This document shows positions 43,274-54,900 of a DNA stretch of 64,000 nt, piece after piece (position 1 is the first letter of the stretch; every line of letters begins with the position of its first letter). The DNA comes from Capronia americana (Eukaryota > Ascomycota > Eurotiomycetes > Chaetothyriales > Herpotrichiellaceae): assembly GCA_016110215.1 (NCBI GenBank), contig JADWQD010000006.1, positions 248,001 to 312,000 on the forward strand, written 5' to 3'. The translations under genes were made by a program, and so were the position numbers. The notes below the pieces were generated by a model. It worked only from the letters and a program-made list of their open reading frames with translations, was not told where the DNA came from and searched no databases.

Positions 43274-46200
43274 ATGACAGACCAGTTGATGGACGTTGAC
43301 AATCCTGGGGCTGCCATTCAGCAGCTCCAGAATGGCGAGATTGATGAATCCCTCTACAGCAGACAACTCTATGTCCTGGGCCATGAGGCTATGAAGCGCA
43401 TGGGCGCCTCCAACATTCTCATCGTTGGATTGAAGGGCTTGGGTGTCGAAATTGCAAAGAACATTGCCCTGGCTGGCGTCAAGTCTCTTACTCTCTTCGA
43501 CCCTGAACCGGCTGCCATCGCTGACCTCTCCTCCCAATTCTTCCTCCACGCCGAGGACGTCGGCAAGCCCAGAGCAGAGGTCACCGCCCCTCGCGTCGCC
43601 GAACTTAACGCCTATACTCCCATATCCGTCTTCAAGGCAAAATCGTTGACAGATGATCTCAGTCAACTCAAACAGTTCCAAGTCGTCGTTTTGACAAACA
43701 CGTCCCTCAAGGACCAGCTCATCGTCGCCGACTATTGCCACCAGAACGGGATTTACTTGGTGATCGCCGATACATTTGGCCTCTTTGGTTACATCTTCAC
43801 AGACTTTGGCAAGGACTTCACAGTGGGCGATGTGACGGGAGAGAACCCAATTAGTGGCATCGTCGCGGACATCGATGATAGTGGCCTGGTGTCGGCCCTG
43901 GATGAGACAAGACATGGACTCGAAGATGGTGACTATGTCGAGTTCGCCGAACTCAAGGGCCTGGAAGCTCTAAATGGTGCAGCTCCTCGAAAGATCACCG
44001 TCAAAGGACCGTATTCTTTCTCTATCGGCGATGTCTCGGATCTAGGGAAGTACCAAGGAGGTGGTCTCTGGGCGCAGGTCAAGATGCCAAAGGTTCTCCA
44101 GTTCCAGCCCTTGTCCGAACAAATCAAGAAGCCTGAGATTGTTATGTCCGACTTTGCCAAGTTCGACCGACCCGCACAACTTCATGTTGGCATCCAGGCG
44201 CTTCACCAATTCAAAGAGAGCAAGGGCTCATTACCGCGACCCCACAATGACGAAGACGCGAAGGAAGTCCTTGAGATCACCAAGAAACTGGCGAAGGAAA
44301 GCAGCGAAGAGGTTGAAGTTGACGACAAGCTGATCATGGAGCTGAGTTACCAAGCTCAAGGTGACATCAGCCCAATGGCCGCATTCTTTGGCGGTCTGGC
44401 TGCACAAGAAGTTCTCAAGGCGGTGTCCGGGAAATTTACTCCAGTCGTACAGTGGATGTATTTTGATTCTTTGGAATCACTTCCTACGTCTGTAGCCAGG
44501 ACTGAGGAGCTTTGCAAGCCCGTTGGCTCTCGATACGACGGCCAGATTGCGGTCTTCGGCAAAGAGTTCCAAGAAAAGATCTCCAATGTGAAGAATTTCT
44601 TGGTTGGCGCTGGCGCTATTGGTTGTGAAATGCTCAAGAATTACGCCATGATTGGCCTTGGGAGCGGTCCCAACGGGCATATTACCGTCACAGACAACGA
44701 CTCCATCGAGAAGAGCAACCTCAACCGTCAATTCCTATTCAGAGCCAAGGATGTCGGAAAGCAGAAGAGCGAGGTCGCGGCAGCAGCAGCCCAGGCCATG
44801 AATCCTGACCTCAAGGGTAAATTCACCATCATGACGGACCGGATCGGACCTGACAGTGAGGACATCTTCAACGAAACATTCTGGCATGAGCTTGACTTCG
44901 TCACAAATGCATTGGACAACGTCGAGGCTCGTACCTACGTCGACCGAAGATGCGTCTTCTTCATGAAGCCACTGCTCGAAAGCGGTACACTGGGGACGAA
45001 AGGCAACACTCAAGTGATTCTTCCACGGCTGACGGAATCATATTCCAGCTCACAGGACCCGCCCGAGCAATCCTTCCCCATGTGTACACTACGGAGCTTC
45101 CCCAACAAGATTGAGCATACCATTGCTTGGGCCCGTGACCTGTTCCAGTCTTACTTCGTAGGTCCGCCAGAAACGGTCAACCTGTACATGACGCAACCGG
45201 ACTACATCAATACCACCCTGAAACAACAAGGCAATGAGAAGATGATTCTGGACAGCCTCAAGGAGTATCTGGTCACTAACAAGCCGTCCGACTTCAATGA
45301 CTGTATCAGCTGGGCCCGGATGGAGTTTGAGAAGCAGTACCACAACGCCATCGAACAATTGCTGTACAATTTCCCCAAGCATTCAAAGACTTCATCAGGC
45401 GCCGACTTCTGGTCCGGGCCGAAGCGCGCTCCCACATCGCTCAACTTCGATCCCAATGACGAGACACACATGGGCTTTGTAACCCATGGAGCCGCTCTTC
45501 GAGCCTATAACTATGGCATTCCTGTGCCGAAGCTCAAACATGGAGATTATGTCAAGGTCATCGACAGCATGATCATCCCTGAATTCAAACCCGACGCCAA
45601 CGTGAGGATCCAAGCCGACGAAAAGGAGCCAGATCCGAACGCGGCGCAGCCCACATTTGCAGACGATGCTGAGGAGTTGAACAAGATCATTGCAGAGTTG
45701 CCCACACCCAAGTCTCTGCCCGGTTTTCGACTCAATGTCGTGGAGTTCGAAAAGGATGATGATACTAATCATCACATCGACTTCATCACAAGCGCTAGCA
45801 ATCTCCGTGCGTTGAACTACAACATTCCAGTTGCTGATCGCCACAAGACGAAATTCATTGCGGGCAAGATCATTCCTGCCATTGCCACCACCACCGCCTT
45901 GGTCACGGGGCTGGTAGTCCTTGAGCTCTTCAAGATTGTGGATGGCAAGACCGATCTCGAACAATACAAGAATGGCTTCGTCAATCTTGCTTTGCCATTC
46001 TTTGGTTTCAGCGAACCTATTGCCAGTCCCAAGGGCAAGTACCAAGGCAAAAACGGCGAAGTCGTCATTGACAAGCTCTGGGATCGGTTCGAGGTGGACG
46101 ACATCACGCTCACCGAGTTCTTGAAACACTTCGAAGACCTCGGACTAAGCGTAACTATGGTCAGCTCCGGGGTCAGCTTGCTCTATGCCAGTTTCTATCC

Positions 46201-46372
46201 GCCCAGCAAGACGAAGGACCGCATGCCTCTCAAGATGAGCAAGTTGCTGGAAACGATCAGCCGTAAGCCAATTCCTGAGCACCAGAAGAACATCATCTAT
46301 GAGATTACGGCGGAAGACACGACCGAAGAGGATGTCGAGATTCCCTACGTGATGGTGAGATACAGGAAGTAG
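43274..46372 (+). CDS. UBA1: Ubiquitin-activating enzyme E1
   Basis: Intronless from the first ATG, 1032 aa, the normal E1 length. It has two ThiF-type repeats: the inactive half (SRQLYVLGHEAMKRMGASN, from about residue 25) and the active adenylation half with the ATP loop GAGAIGCEMLKN (about residue 445) and NLNRQFLFR. The catalytic cysteine is Cys604 in PMCTLRSFPNKIEHTIAWAR. The C-terminal ubiquitin-fold domain that recruits E2 enzymes ends in YVMVRYRK. UBA1 activates ubiquitin with ATP and passes it to E2s in cytosol and nucleus. Phase stays open upstream with a KRK...KK motif but no ATG. Confidence 0.96.
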   Translation: MTDQLMDVDNPGAAIQQLQNGEIDESLYSRQLYVLGHEAMKRMGASNILIVGLKGLGVEIAKNIALAGVKSLTLFDPEPAAIADLSSQFFLHAEDVGKPRAEVTAPRVAELNAYTPISVFKAKSLTDDLSQLKQFQVVVLTNTSLKDQLIVADYCHQNGIYLVIADTFGLFGYIFTDFGKDFTVGDVTGENPISGIVADIDDSGLVSALDETRHGLEDGDYVEFAELKGLEALNGAAPRKITVKGPYSFSIGDVSDLGKYQGGGLWAQVKMPKVLQFQPLSEQIKKPEIVMSDFAKFDRPAQLHVGIQALHQFKESKGSLPRPHNDEDAKEVLEITKKLAKESSEEVEVDDKLIMELSYQAQGDISPMAAFFGGLAAQEVLKAVSGKFTPVVQWMYFDSLESLPTSVARTEELCKPVGSRYDGQIAVFGKEFQEKISNVKNFLVGAGAIGCEMLKNYAMIGLGSGPNGHITVTDNDSIEKSNLNRQFLFRAKDVGKQKSEVAAAAAQAMNPDLKGKFTIMTDRIGPDSEDIFNETFWHELDFVTNALDNVEARTYVDRRCVFFMKPLLESGTLGTKGNTQVILPRLTESYSSSQDPPEQSFPMCTLRSFPNKIEHTIAWARDLFQSYFVGPPETVNLYMTQPDYINTTLKQQGNEKMILDSLKEYLVTNKPSDFNDCISWARMEFEKQYHNAIEQLLYNFPKHSKTSSGADFWSGPKRAPTSLNFDPNDETHMGFVTHGAALRAYNYGIPVPKLKHGDYVKVIDSMIIPEFKPDANVRIQADEKEPDPNAAQPTFADDAEELNKIIAELPTPKSLPGFRLNVVEFEKDDDTNHHIDFITSASNLRALNYNIPVADRHKTKFIAGKIIPAIATTTALVTGLVVLELFKIVDGKTDLEQYKNGFVNLALPFFGFSEPIASPKGKYQGKNGEVVIDKLWDRFEVDDITLTEFLKHFEDLGLSVTMVSSGVSLLYASFYPPSKTKDRMPLKMSKLLETISRKPIPEHQKNIIYEITAEDTTEEDVEIPYVMVRYRK

Positions 46373-46918
46373 GCGACGGCTCGAAATATCGGCTCCATTT
46401 GTTCTGGGGCGGGCCTACTGCGAGATGGCGTTGGTGGCCGCGGTGACTGGAAGGCTTGGAAACGGCTGTTATTGATTGGGTGTGGAAGGATAGAGGTCTC
46501 CTCTCGGCTCTGTATCAAGACTGCGGCAAGAACATACACCGTCGTTGACAGCGTGTAAGACAGGCTCCATAGACGCGCCAATGTGAAGATTTGCTTGTGG
46601 AGATTCGGCATGTTTTCTGGGCCGTAAATGGAAAGCCCGTGTTGCCACAAGTTGCGATGGTCTTACTGCATCTTTAGTCAGGACGCATTGTTTAGTCACC
46701 CGATGGCTTTGCGTCGTCGTCATGATTAGCTTGCACACTCCACGAGCTGATTGATTGCCCCTCCGCAGCGCGAAAACCCCACAGGTGTCATCGAAGCTGT
46801 CGGTTTCCGTTCCGCAGGTGCATGTCATTGAGATGGATACGAGCTACTTTTTCGTCATGTCGAAGCTACAAAAGCGTTACTTGTCCCCTCCGCCAATTCA
46901 GCTGCTCCGAGTCAACTC
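46373..46918. other. Intergenic, 546 nt
   Basis: UBA1 3' region and promoter of the glutathione transferase gene. Short frames only. Confidence 0.5.
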
Positions 46919-48261
46919 ATGTCCAGAATCCTTGCACGCGCGCGATCACAACTGGCACATATGTCCTCGCAAGCAACCAAAGGCGACCCTTCGAAAGCAA
47001 CAGACGCCCCAGCGCAGCTGGAATCCACAATGTCGTCGGTACGGAGCAGCTCTCTTTATGCCACCTCCATCTTGGCCCTTCTAGTCTCGATTGTCGCTTT
47101 CTATTTCCTGAAGCCGCTGCTGAATCCAGAATTCTTACAGGCTAAAGCCACTATCACGGACTGGGTGAAGCCAGGCGACAAGTCCGGGGAGTTCAAGAGA
47201 CAGGTTTCGTCGTTTCGGAATTGGATCTCGAGCGATCCCAATGCCGAGTTTCCCGCCGAGAAGGGGAGGTACCATCTCTATGTCAGCTATGCTTGTCCTT
47301 GGGGTGAGGCGACCTCTGTCCGTATGGAAAAAATGCAGCGCTGACTGATCTGGAACAGCCCACCGGACACTCATCGTGCGGAAGCTGAAGGGTCTGGAAG
47401 AGATCATCCCCTTCACCAGCGTGCATTGGCATCTGGCCGAGAAAGGTAATCTTCCTCTTCAACTCAGACCTTGCTAGACCACTGACGAGCCGTCGTCAAG
47501 GCTGGCGCTTCGCAACCAAAGACGAGACCGTCCCCGGCGAGAACACGACACCCGACCCTCTACATCCAGAGTACACGCACCTGCGCGACCTCTATTTCGC
47601 CGCAAACCCTGACTACGAAGGCCGGTTCACCGTGCCCACGCTATGGGACAAGAAAAAGCAAACGATTGTAAGCAATGAATCCTCCGAGATCATCCGCATG
47701 TTCTACACGGCCTTCGACGGCCTGATCGACCAAAAATACAAGGACACGGTGCTCTACCCCGACGACCTGAAAGACAAGATCGAGGAAGTCAACAGCTGGA
47801 CCTACGACGATATCAACAACGGGGTCTACAAGAGCGGATTCGCCACCACGCAGGAAGCATACGAGAAGAACGTCGTCCAACTGTTCAAGTCGCTCGACCG
47901 CACGGAACAGATCCTCGCCGAAGCATCGTCCAAGGGACCGTACTATTTCGGCGACAGGCTCACAGAGGCCGATGTGCGCCTGTACACGACCATTGTGCGC
48001 TTCGACCCCGTCTACGTCCAGCACTTCAAGTGCAATCTTCGCGATATCCGCTCCGGGTATCCTCACCTGCATAGGTGGGTGAGGCACTTGTATTGGACGA
48101 TACCCGCGTTCGGGGAGACGACGCAGTTCGAACATATCAAGAAGCATTATACCAAGAGTCACAAGCAGATTAATCCGTTTGGCATCACGCCCGTGGGACC
48201 CGTGCCGGACATATTGAAGGAGGATGAAGAGGTCGGGGTGGTGAAGAAGGCCGTGGCGTGA
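46919..48261 (+). CDS. Xi-class glutathione S-transferase / glutathionyl-hydroquinone reductase, membrane-anchored form
   Basis: Three exons (46919-47303, 47359-47445, 47501-48261) give 410 aa from the first ATG. The thioredoxin-like domain carries the catalytic Cys126 in SYACPWAHR, followed by VHWHLAEKGWRF and the C-terminal helical domain with YTAFDGLID, YYFGDRLTEADVRLYTTIVRFDPVYVQHFKCN and a conserved W/Y pair (HLYWTIPAF). This is the ECM4/GTO family, which reduces glutathionyl-hydroquinones with glutathione. Unusual is the N-terminal extension: a basic, mitochondria-like start MSRILARARSQ followed by one hydrophobic helix (LYATSILALLVSIVAFYFL, residues 46-64). Starts at Met15 or Met38 are possible, and both keep the helix. 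Confidence 0.9.
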
Positions 48262-49555
48262 TGAGAGATATGCGTGATGAGGAAAGACATGCCCGATGAA
48301 TAGGTTCTTGATGCAACAGACCTCGACGTAATGCAATGCGTGGTTCGCAGGCGATTTGCCAATGCGTTGCATCTTCAGAAAGCTAGCACTGCAGCGGTCC
48401 ACCGCGATCGATGAGGTGCAAGAATCTGGGGAAAAGACAGACTTTATTCTTAATGTATGTAATTAATTGGTGGGCTTCTCGCCGCGAGTGTCGTGCATGT
48501 GCTACGATAAAGCCACTTCTAACCTCAAACTCCCATTCTCGACTGTGGACAAAAGCTATATACCCGAACTGTGCTTTGTGCATTACCATTTTCGTCCAGG
48601 AAAGGGAGCCATCTCATAGAGAGCAGAAAGCAGAAAAGCAGAAATTCGAAGTTCATGTTTTGGTCAGGCTGTCCTTCCTGCCCTGTGTGCCTATCTACCT
48701 GTTTTGGGGCGTCCCTGTTGTCCGGCCATTCCCCGCCCAGAACTCAAGGGTGTCCCTGTTAAATGAAGCATGATATATTCGCGATACGTAACCCGACAAT
48801 GGCGGCGTGCCTTGCCTTCCCTTCTGTAGGTCGTCAAGGCACCGTATCCGGAAATTTACAGATTTGACCAAGCTCCCGGACACGATGTTAGGCCACCCAC
48901 CAAATTGCGCCTATCTATCCTACAAGTCGGATGACACCTTTACCACAACATACCTCTCAGCCTCACAACGTGCCGCTGACCGAGGTCCAGGCTTTCCTTG
49001 TACTTTTGCCTTCCAGTCTTCTTCCTGTCGAACCTGCCGTGCCTGCCCAGCCAGGTGGCTGAGCGTCTGCAGGCGTCAATCAACAAAAGACCCATGACAT
49101 TGGCCTGGCTGAGGAGTCGAGCTTCCCTTTTGATCCTGAAAAGCCTCATGGTCGCTGCCACCATCTCGTGTCTGTGCCGCTTGTGCATGAGTACCGCTCC
49201 CGCCTGGAGTCCAGCCCTCCAGCAGCGAGATCCACCCAGCCATCGGCACCGCCCAATGTCTTTGATGGATTTCCTGTAGGGGTTCAGTCCTCTGCATTAT
49301 ACAGCCTATCAAAGGCCTTTTGGCAGAGTCATTGAGAAGGACGCGTGTTTCTTGTGTAACAGCAGCAAATCCGCCCCCAGATCTGCCTGCCGTCAGAAGC
49401 GAGCGACTGACCACAAGCGGAATGCAGGCCAACCGAGACTCTGGGAGTCTGGATACGATGAGTCGCTTTCCATCCGAGAACATGGCTTTAAAGCAATGAC
49501 TGCCCCCCCTTCTACAGCCTTGTCTATACCAGTCGCAAACACATAGATCGCAGCC
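48262..49555. other. Intergenic, 1.3 kb
   Basis: Spacer between two plus-strand genes. Scattered short frames, none with recognised similarity. No repeat or RNA gene noted. Confidence 0.5.
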
Positions 49556-51448
49556 ATGGAACAAACAGCATCAGATCTGAACAACAAGCCTCTCCTCGAC
49601 CCGACGCTCTTTTCACTCAGTAACCATCGCCAGTCACTACGCCGGAGGCCAGTCCCAGCCAAATTCAGTGCTTGGGATTCAGCCTTAGGACAGCCCGAGA
49701 AGAAACGTCTCTTTGCGGTCACTGATCTAGCGGCCGTCTCATTCTCCCTGGTTTGCTTCGTTCTTGGAGTTGTTACCATTGTGCCTGATCTGAGTATTTC
49801 ATGGTCTCTGCAATATTCAGGTCAAATCGTTGTCATTGGCTTCATCCTAGGCATCATGACTCTATGCGTGTGAGTACTTCCCTGAAGCCGTCCTTGCCTC
49901 TATTGAATCGCAGCTTGTCCCGATACAGACCTTGTAAGCTAACTCTGCACCAGGCGTACAGTCCTTCCTTATGCTTTTGTCCTCTTGGAAGCCCGCTTTG
50001 GCAAATCAAGGTTACAAAACTACGAAGCGATATTGACAGGCAGGGCGTTTTCGTCCACGACCAGCCTAGGGTGGAGACTCGCATTGATCGTTGTCGTTGT
50101 CATCCCTTTAGGACTCTCGGTGGCATACAAACGATTCTTAGGGGGCACCAGTAGCGCAGTGGTCAGTCTTCAGAAGCCTGAGTTTGGGATCTCTTTCCCG
50201 CGGCTTGGAACCTGGGCACCGCCTGCTGACTCTGTCTATCTGGCCATCTCAGCGATGAGCGCCTTTCTCACCGCTGCTCAATATGACCCTCAGCCCTACC
50301 CTACAGAGGACAAGTTCCCAGTGGCGTATGGATACAACACACTGCTACTCAGCAACACATCCGCGGCTGTCCTGGACGTTCCTATCAATACCACCTTGCT
50401 CGATCTACAAAACGGAACGCACAGTGGTGAAGTTTGGAACATAAGTGCCACGGTTAACGCCTACTTGGCAGTCCAAGACCTGTCGAGTGATTTCCGGATC
50501 AACGACACAACTTGGAATGATTATGTAGGAGGTTCAATCGACAAAGGAGGTCTCCAAACCATTTATCTCTACAATGGCGTGCGCACTCGCCTGGGCATGC
50601 TGCCGTGTCGCAACAACTCAGATTTTTTCTACGGCATCTACGCCAATTCATCTCATTGGGGTGGCATGCAATCTTACAGCGACTTGGACGATGAAGACAT
50701 TGCGCGTTTCAGACGGACAGCGAACAAGTACAGCTTGAAGCGAACCACATGCTCCGCCCGTTGGCATGTGAATGCTACAATGATGCTTCTTGTCAGTGGT
50801 GAGTGCAATGTGAATTCCACTGCCGATTCTTCGATTCTATCTGGAGAGAACATGGGAGTAGTTGACTTCGACACGCTGCCTTTTGGGCAACATTATTTTC
50901 ACTATATGGTACCAAACACTGGATCGACGCAGATGGACTGGTTGGACGCCGCATATGTCATGTCGGTGGCGACGATGTACTGGGCGCGAGCATTATTCAT
51001 GCTTGATGGTGGTCAGAGCTTTACGGCCTCTCACTATGCTGGAAACTACGTTCCTCCGGACGCCACCTTTGTCTCGATTCGACCGACGCTGAATGCAAAA
51101 GGGTTTTATGGGCTTCTGTACCTCGTCCTTGCCCTCCAACCACTCATCACACTTGCTGCCCTGGCCGTGACGGTCTGGCTGCATAGGGTGCCCCTTGGAA
51201 AGGGGTTCGGAATCACGTCCGTTCTCTCGGGCTACGAGCCTGGCAAATCCGAGTCCATTGGAGGTGCCGGATTGTCGGGCAAGCTCCGCACTCCGGTCAC
51301 TTTGCACGTATACCCGACGGTGCCAGAGCAGTACGATATCTCGCCAGAGGTCGGCTCAGATGAGATTGCGCATATCAAGTATCAGCTCTCGGCCGAGACC
51401 AAGGCAAGAGAAAGGGTCAGGCTGCATAAGGGCCAGGTATATTGGTAA
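49556..51448 (+). CDS. Uncharacterised fungal membrane protein with large lumenal/extracellular domain
   Basis: Two exons (49556-49869, 49954-51448) give 602 aa. Residues about 50-135 hold a pair of helices (LAAVSFSLVCFVLGVVTIV and SGQIVVIGFILGIMTLCV) and a third follows near residue 150 (LALIVVVVIPLGLSVAY). Then comes a long hydrophilic domain of about 330 residues with many N-glycosylation sequons (for example NTSA, NGTH, NDTT, NNSD, NSSH) and several cysteines. A final helix, GLLYLVLALQPLITLAALAV, precedes a basic cytosolic tail of about 95 residues. This layout recurs in lineage-expanded fungal membrane proteins of unknown role. No enzymatic motif was found. Confidence 0.78.
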
Positions 51449-51483
51449 AGATTGATGTGGGACTTTGAGATAGACCTTTGATA

Positions 51484-51513
51484 GGGAGGGAGGGAGGGAG
51501 GGAGGGAGGGAGA
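51484..51513 (+). repeat. (GGGA)n microsatellite
   Basis: About seven uninterrupted GGGA units within the 3' region of the plus-strand membrane-protein gene. Four or more GGG runs spaced by one base meet the pattern for a G-quadruplex on the plus strand and in that transcript. Confidence 0.85.
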
Positions 51514-51824
51514 GTGGATACAGTACCACGAATTGACATCAGAACTTTCGCTGATCACGACTGTGATCCGATTTCTCTTCGGCCAGATACACAATAGTAC
51601 TGTAGAACGGCGAGCTAGGCAAAGCCAGGGGCACTCGGCGCTTCAGGTGTACCTCAAGTCGTCCGAAGGTTGCGTTGCAAAGCGGCGCGCGCGAAAGTGA
51701 GCCCAGAGATACAGTACATGGCTCCGAGCAGTTAGTTCCCTACCAAGCAGCCAGCTCGGTCATTTTGAATGTCTGTCCGTGGAAAAGGAAAGATCTTCCA
51801 CTAAACAACCACCTTATCTATCCA

Positions 51825-51851
51825 AATCTATAATCTATAATCTATAATCTA
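51825..51851. repeat. Short tandem repeat, unit ATAATCT
   Basis: Nearly four head-to-tail copies of a 7-bp A/T-rich unit just downstream of the ABC transporter stop (on its 3' side). Likely replication slippage; could also contribute AT-rich termination sequence. Confidence 0.8.
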
Positions 51852-51913
51852 GCACGTTCTATCAAAGAATTTTCAACACAAAAGGAAATTGTATCCATCT
51901 CCACTATTGCGCC

Positions 51914-54900
51914 TCAGTCACTCGCTCTCTTGGTCGCCTTGGTCCGCAGCTTCATCAATCCGTACACCAGAACATAACTGCTAATGACAAAAATGACCAA
52001 GATCCCGGCATCTCTCCAGCCATAGTAGTAGTCCTTCAGGTTGATTGTGGCAAGGTAGTCACTGCCCATGGAGTATTGGCAGACGCGACATCCGCCCGTG
52101 GCATCCGGATTCACGAGATTCGTGCCCGCGCCTGCACCATTCAAGAAGTCGGCAAGATACTCGCGGCATGTTTGGTTCGAGGGGGTGTCGAAAATGGCAA
52201 ACTCGGACTCGGTGCAGTGGATTTCCTTGTCAAAGAGAGGGAACACCAAAAGGCCACCCATGAGATATGTGAATGGGTTGATCCAGTACAGCCAGTAGCG
52301 CCAGAATTCCTGGATCTGGACGTAAGGAACCAACACGCCACAGAACGAAATCAGGGTGCCGATGAGGAGAGGGTTGACCAGGGACGCAAATACGGCATTG
52401 GGAGCGTATGCCGCGATGAACTGGCCAATGCCGGTGTACAAGAATTCGTACATCAACATGATGAAGAAATTGGCCCCTGCCTTGGTGGAATCCCCGGGTA
52501 AGCCTGCGGTGTAGTAGTAGCAGACGTAGTACAAGACCGCACAGATGACAAGGTAAGGGAGCTCCGAGACAATCAACCCGGTGACGAAGGGTGCCCAGTG
52601 GTACATTTTGCTCTTCTTCTCTCGCGCCTCGTAGATGTCGCGACGCTCGATGAAGAGAGGTTGAAGCTGTGCAATCACCCCGGGAGCGACAAAGACGAAG
52701 TTGAACTGAACGAACAAGGTCAACTGAAGGTCCGAGACGGAATCTCCGATCATCCAGAACGTGAAGCCGTTGAACAAAGCTGAGCCGATATGCAAGGCGA
52801 ACTTGTTGGTGACGTACTCAATGTTCCGGTACAGTGAGATGTTCATTCGGTGCGTCACCAATTTGACCTGCTCCCAGATGGGCATCGCAAATTCATGGCC
52901 ATCGTCGACAGTGCCTGGAGGTCTCGAGGACGCGTCTGCGATGATTCGATCGAGTTCCTGGACAACACTAGCTTGCTCCGGCGAATCGAGCCAAACCTTG
53001 GCCCAATCTTTGCCTTTGGACAACGACCCGGACACCACATCGATCATGTGCTCGGCCGGATTGGCTTCCGGAGGGCATGGAGCGCCATTCCGAGCAAAAT
53101 AGTCCTTGACCATGGCTGCGTCTTCTCCCACTTCGCCAAAGTAAACGGTCTTTCCGCCTCGGGTGAGCAGCAACAGGGTGTCAAATTGGGCAAAAAGTTG
53201 TGCAGACGGCTGATGGATGGTGCAGAGCACGGCTTGGCCTGCACCGGCGAGTTTCTTCAGGAATCGAAGTGTGTTGAAAGCTGCCTGGCCATCCAAGCCC
53301 GAAGTTGGTTCGTCAAGGAATATAAGAATGCTCGGCTTCGCAACGAGTTCAACTCCAATCGTAACACGTTTGCGTTGCTCGATCGAGAGCCCAGCCCCAG
53401 TGCGACCGATGAGAGAGTTCTCCAGATCGTGCAATTCGAGGAGATCAATGACAGTATCAACATACTTGAGCTTCTCTTCGCGAGACACATGTCGAGGTTG
53501 GCGAAGTAGTGCAGAGAATTCCAAGGCCTCACGCACGGTGGCGTACGGCTCATGGACATCAAGCTGCTCGCAGTAGCCTGCAGAGCGTTGAAAAGAAACC
53601 GGAAGCTCCCTGCCGTCAACTAGAATACTGCCGTGAACAACACCTTCGGTCTTGCGCTGTGCAAGGACATCCATAAGTGTGGTTTTGCCTGCTCCCGACG
53701 ATCCCATCAAGGCTCCCAGCTGTCCGGGCTTAATCCAGCCATGCACATTGTCAAGAAGTTGCCGATCTCCCGAAGGCGTGTGGACAGTGTAGCACAAATT
53801 TCTCCATGTGAAAACCGAGGTGTTCCTGATCAATTTGTTCTTCAAGTCATCATCGCTAGTATCCCCTCCGCTTTTCTCTCGAGCAGTGGGAGAGCTTGCG
53901 CCGCTCGGCCCCTCTTTTTCGTTGGCCTGGGATTCCTCGTCAACAGTATTGGGTTTCCTTTGCAGCACATATTCACGCGGGACAAGTAATGCACCGCCGC
54001 CAGAGGATGGGGTCCAATGGTTTGTAAAAACCGCTGTTGAGAATGCAAACAATGCCCAGAATGCCCAAATAATTCCGAGATTCCGCCACAGATGAGAATG
54101 AGAGTAGGAGAGTGATTTCAGATACTGGTCGCCAGTTACGAAATTAGCTCCTTTCTCAGCACCGCGAACACCTGTGCAAGCGGCGAAGCGAGCATCGTAT
54201 CCTGGCCCACTGGGAGTCAAATTCGTTCCAACGCAGGGAATTTGCCGGTGGTGGAACTCGTTCGACATGAGACTCTCGAAAGCGTATGCTAGCGGGTCGA
54301 TCCAATATATCCAAACAAACCAAGGGTGCATTTGAGGTTTGGGGATTTCGTACCCGACGTAGGTAACCAGTGCAGCCACCGCAAAGCCAGATACTTTGGA
54401 AGCTGCGTCGAAATTGCTGAAAGCGGCCCCGACGAGACGGAAGAAAGCCGTCATGCATATGGTCGCCGAGTAGACAAAGATCCAAAAGGTGAAAAATGCG
54501 GCAGCTGTTGCTTTCAGCGAGACCATCCAGTATAGAACCACAGAGAAAATGGTGACCTGCACGAAGAGAATTGGCAGGTCCGCTGTAATTTGAGCAATGC
54601 AGAACGCCGCGGGGTGATAAAATGCAAACTCCTTGTGCTTGGCAAGAACTGGTCGTCCAGTGAAGGAATCCGTCGTCTCGCTCATAGCGACCAGGCAATT
54701 GTATAGTAAGGCGAAGAACAGAGCGCCTCCCTTGACAAATAGTCCTGCGGAATTGTTAGGGGCGTTGTAGAATAGAGATCCTGCAATGAGCGCCTGAACC
54801 AGACAAGATATCTGTTTGATGAAAAAGGTGGCTTTGTCGCCCCAAATGATTTGATATTGACGAACGACACAGGTCAGGACCTGAGCCTGAAATGGTGTGG

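Larger units (their letters stand above)
51449..51913. other. Convergent intergenic spacer with simple repeats, 465 nt
   Basis: Between the membrane-protein gene (+) and the ABC transporter (-). It contains the GGGA microsatellite and an ATAATCT tandem repeat listed separately. Confidence 0.6.

Noticed and set aside
45395..46129. 244-codon minus-strand frame inside UBA1
   Set aside because: Mirror of the highly conserved E1 coding sequence; no start context or motif of its own.
47641..48402. 253-codon minus-strand frame opposite the glutathione transferase
   Set aside because: Follows the codon structure of the sense gene; no recognised family.
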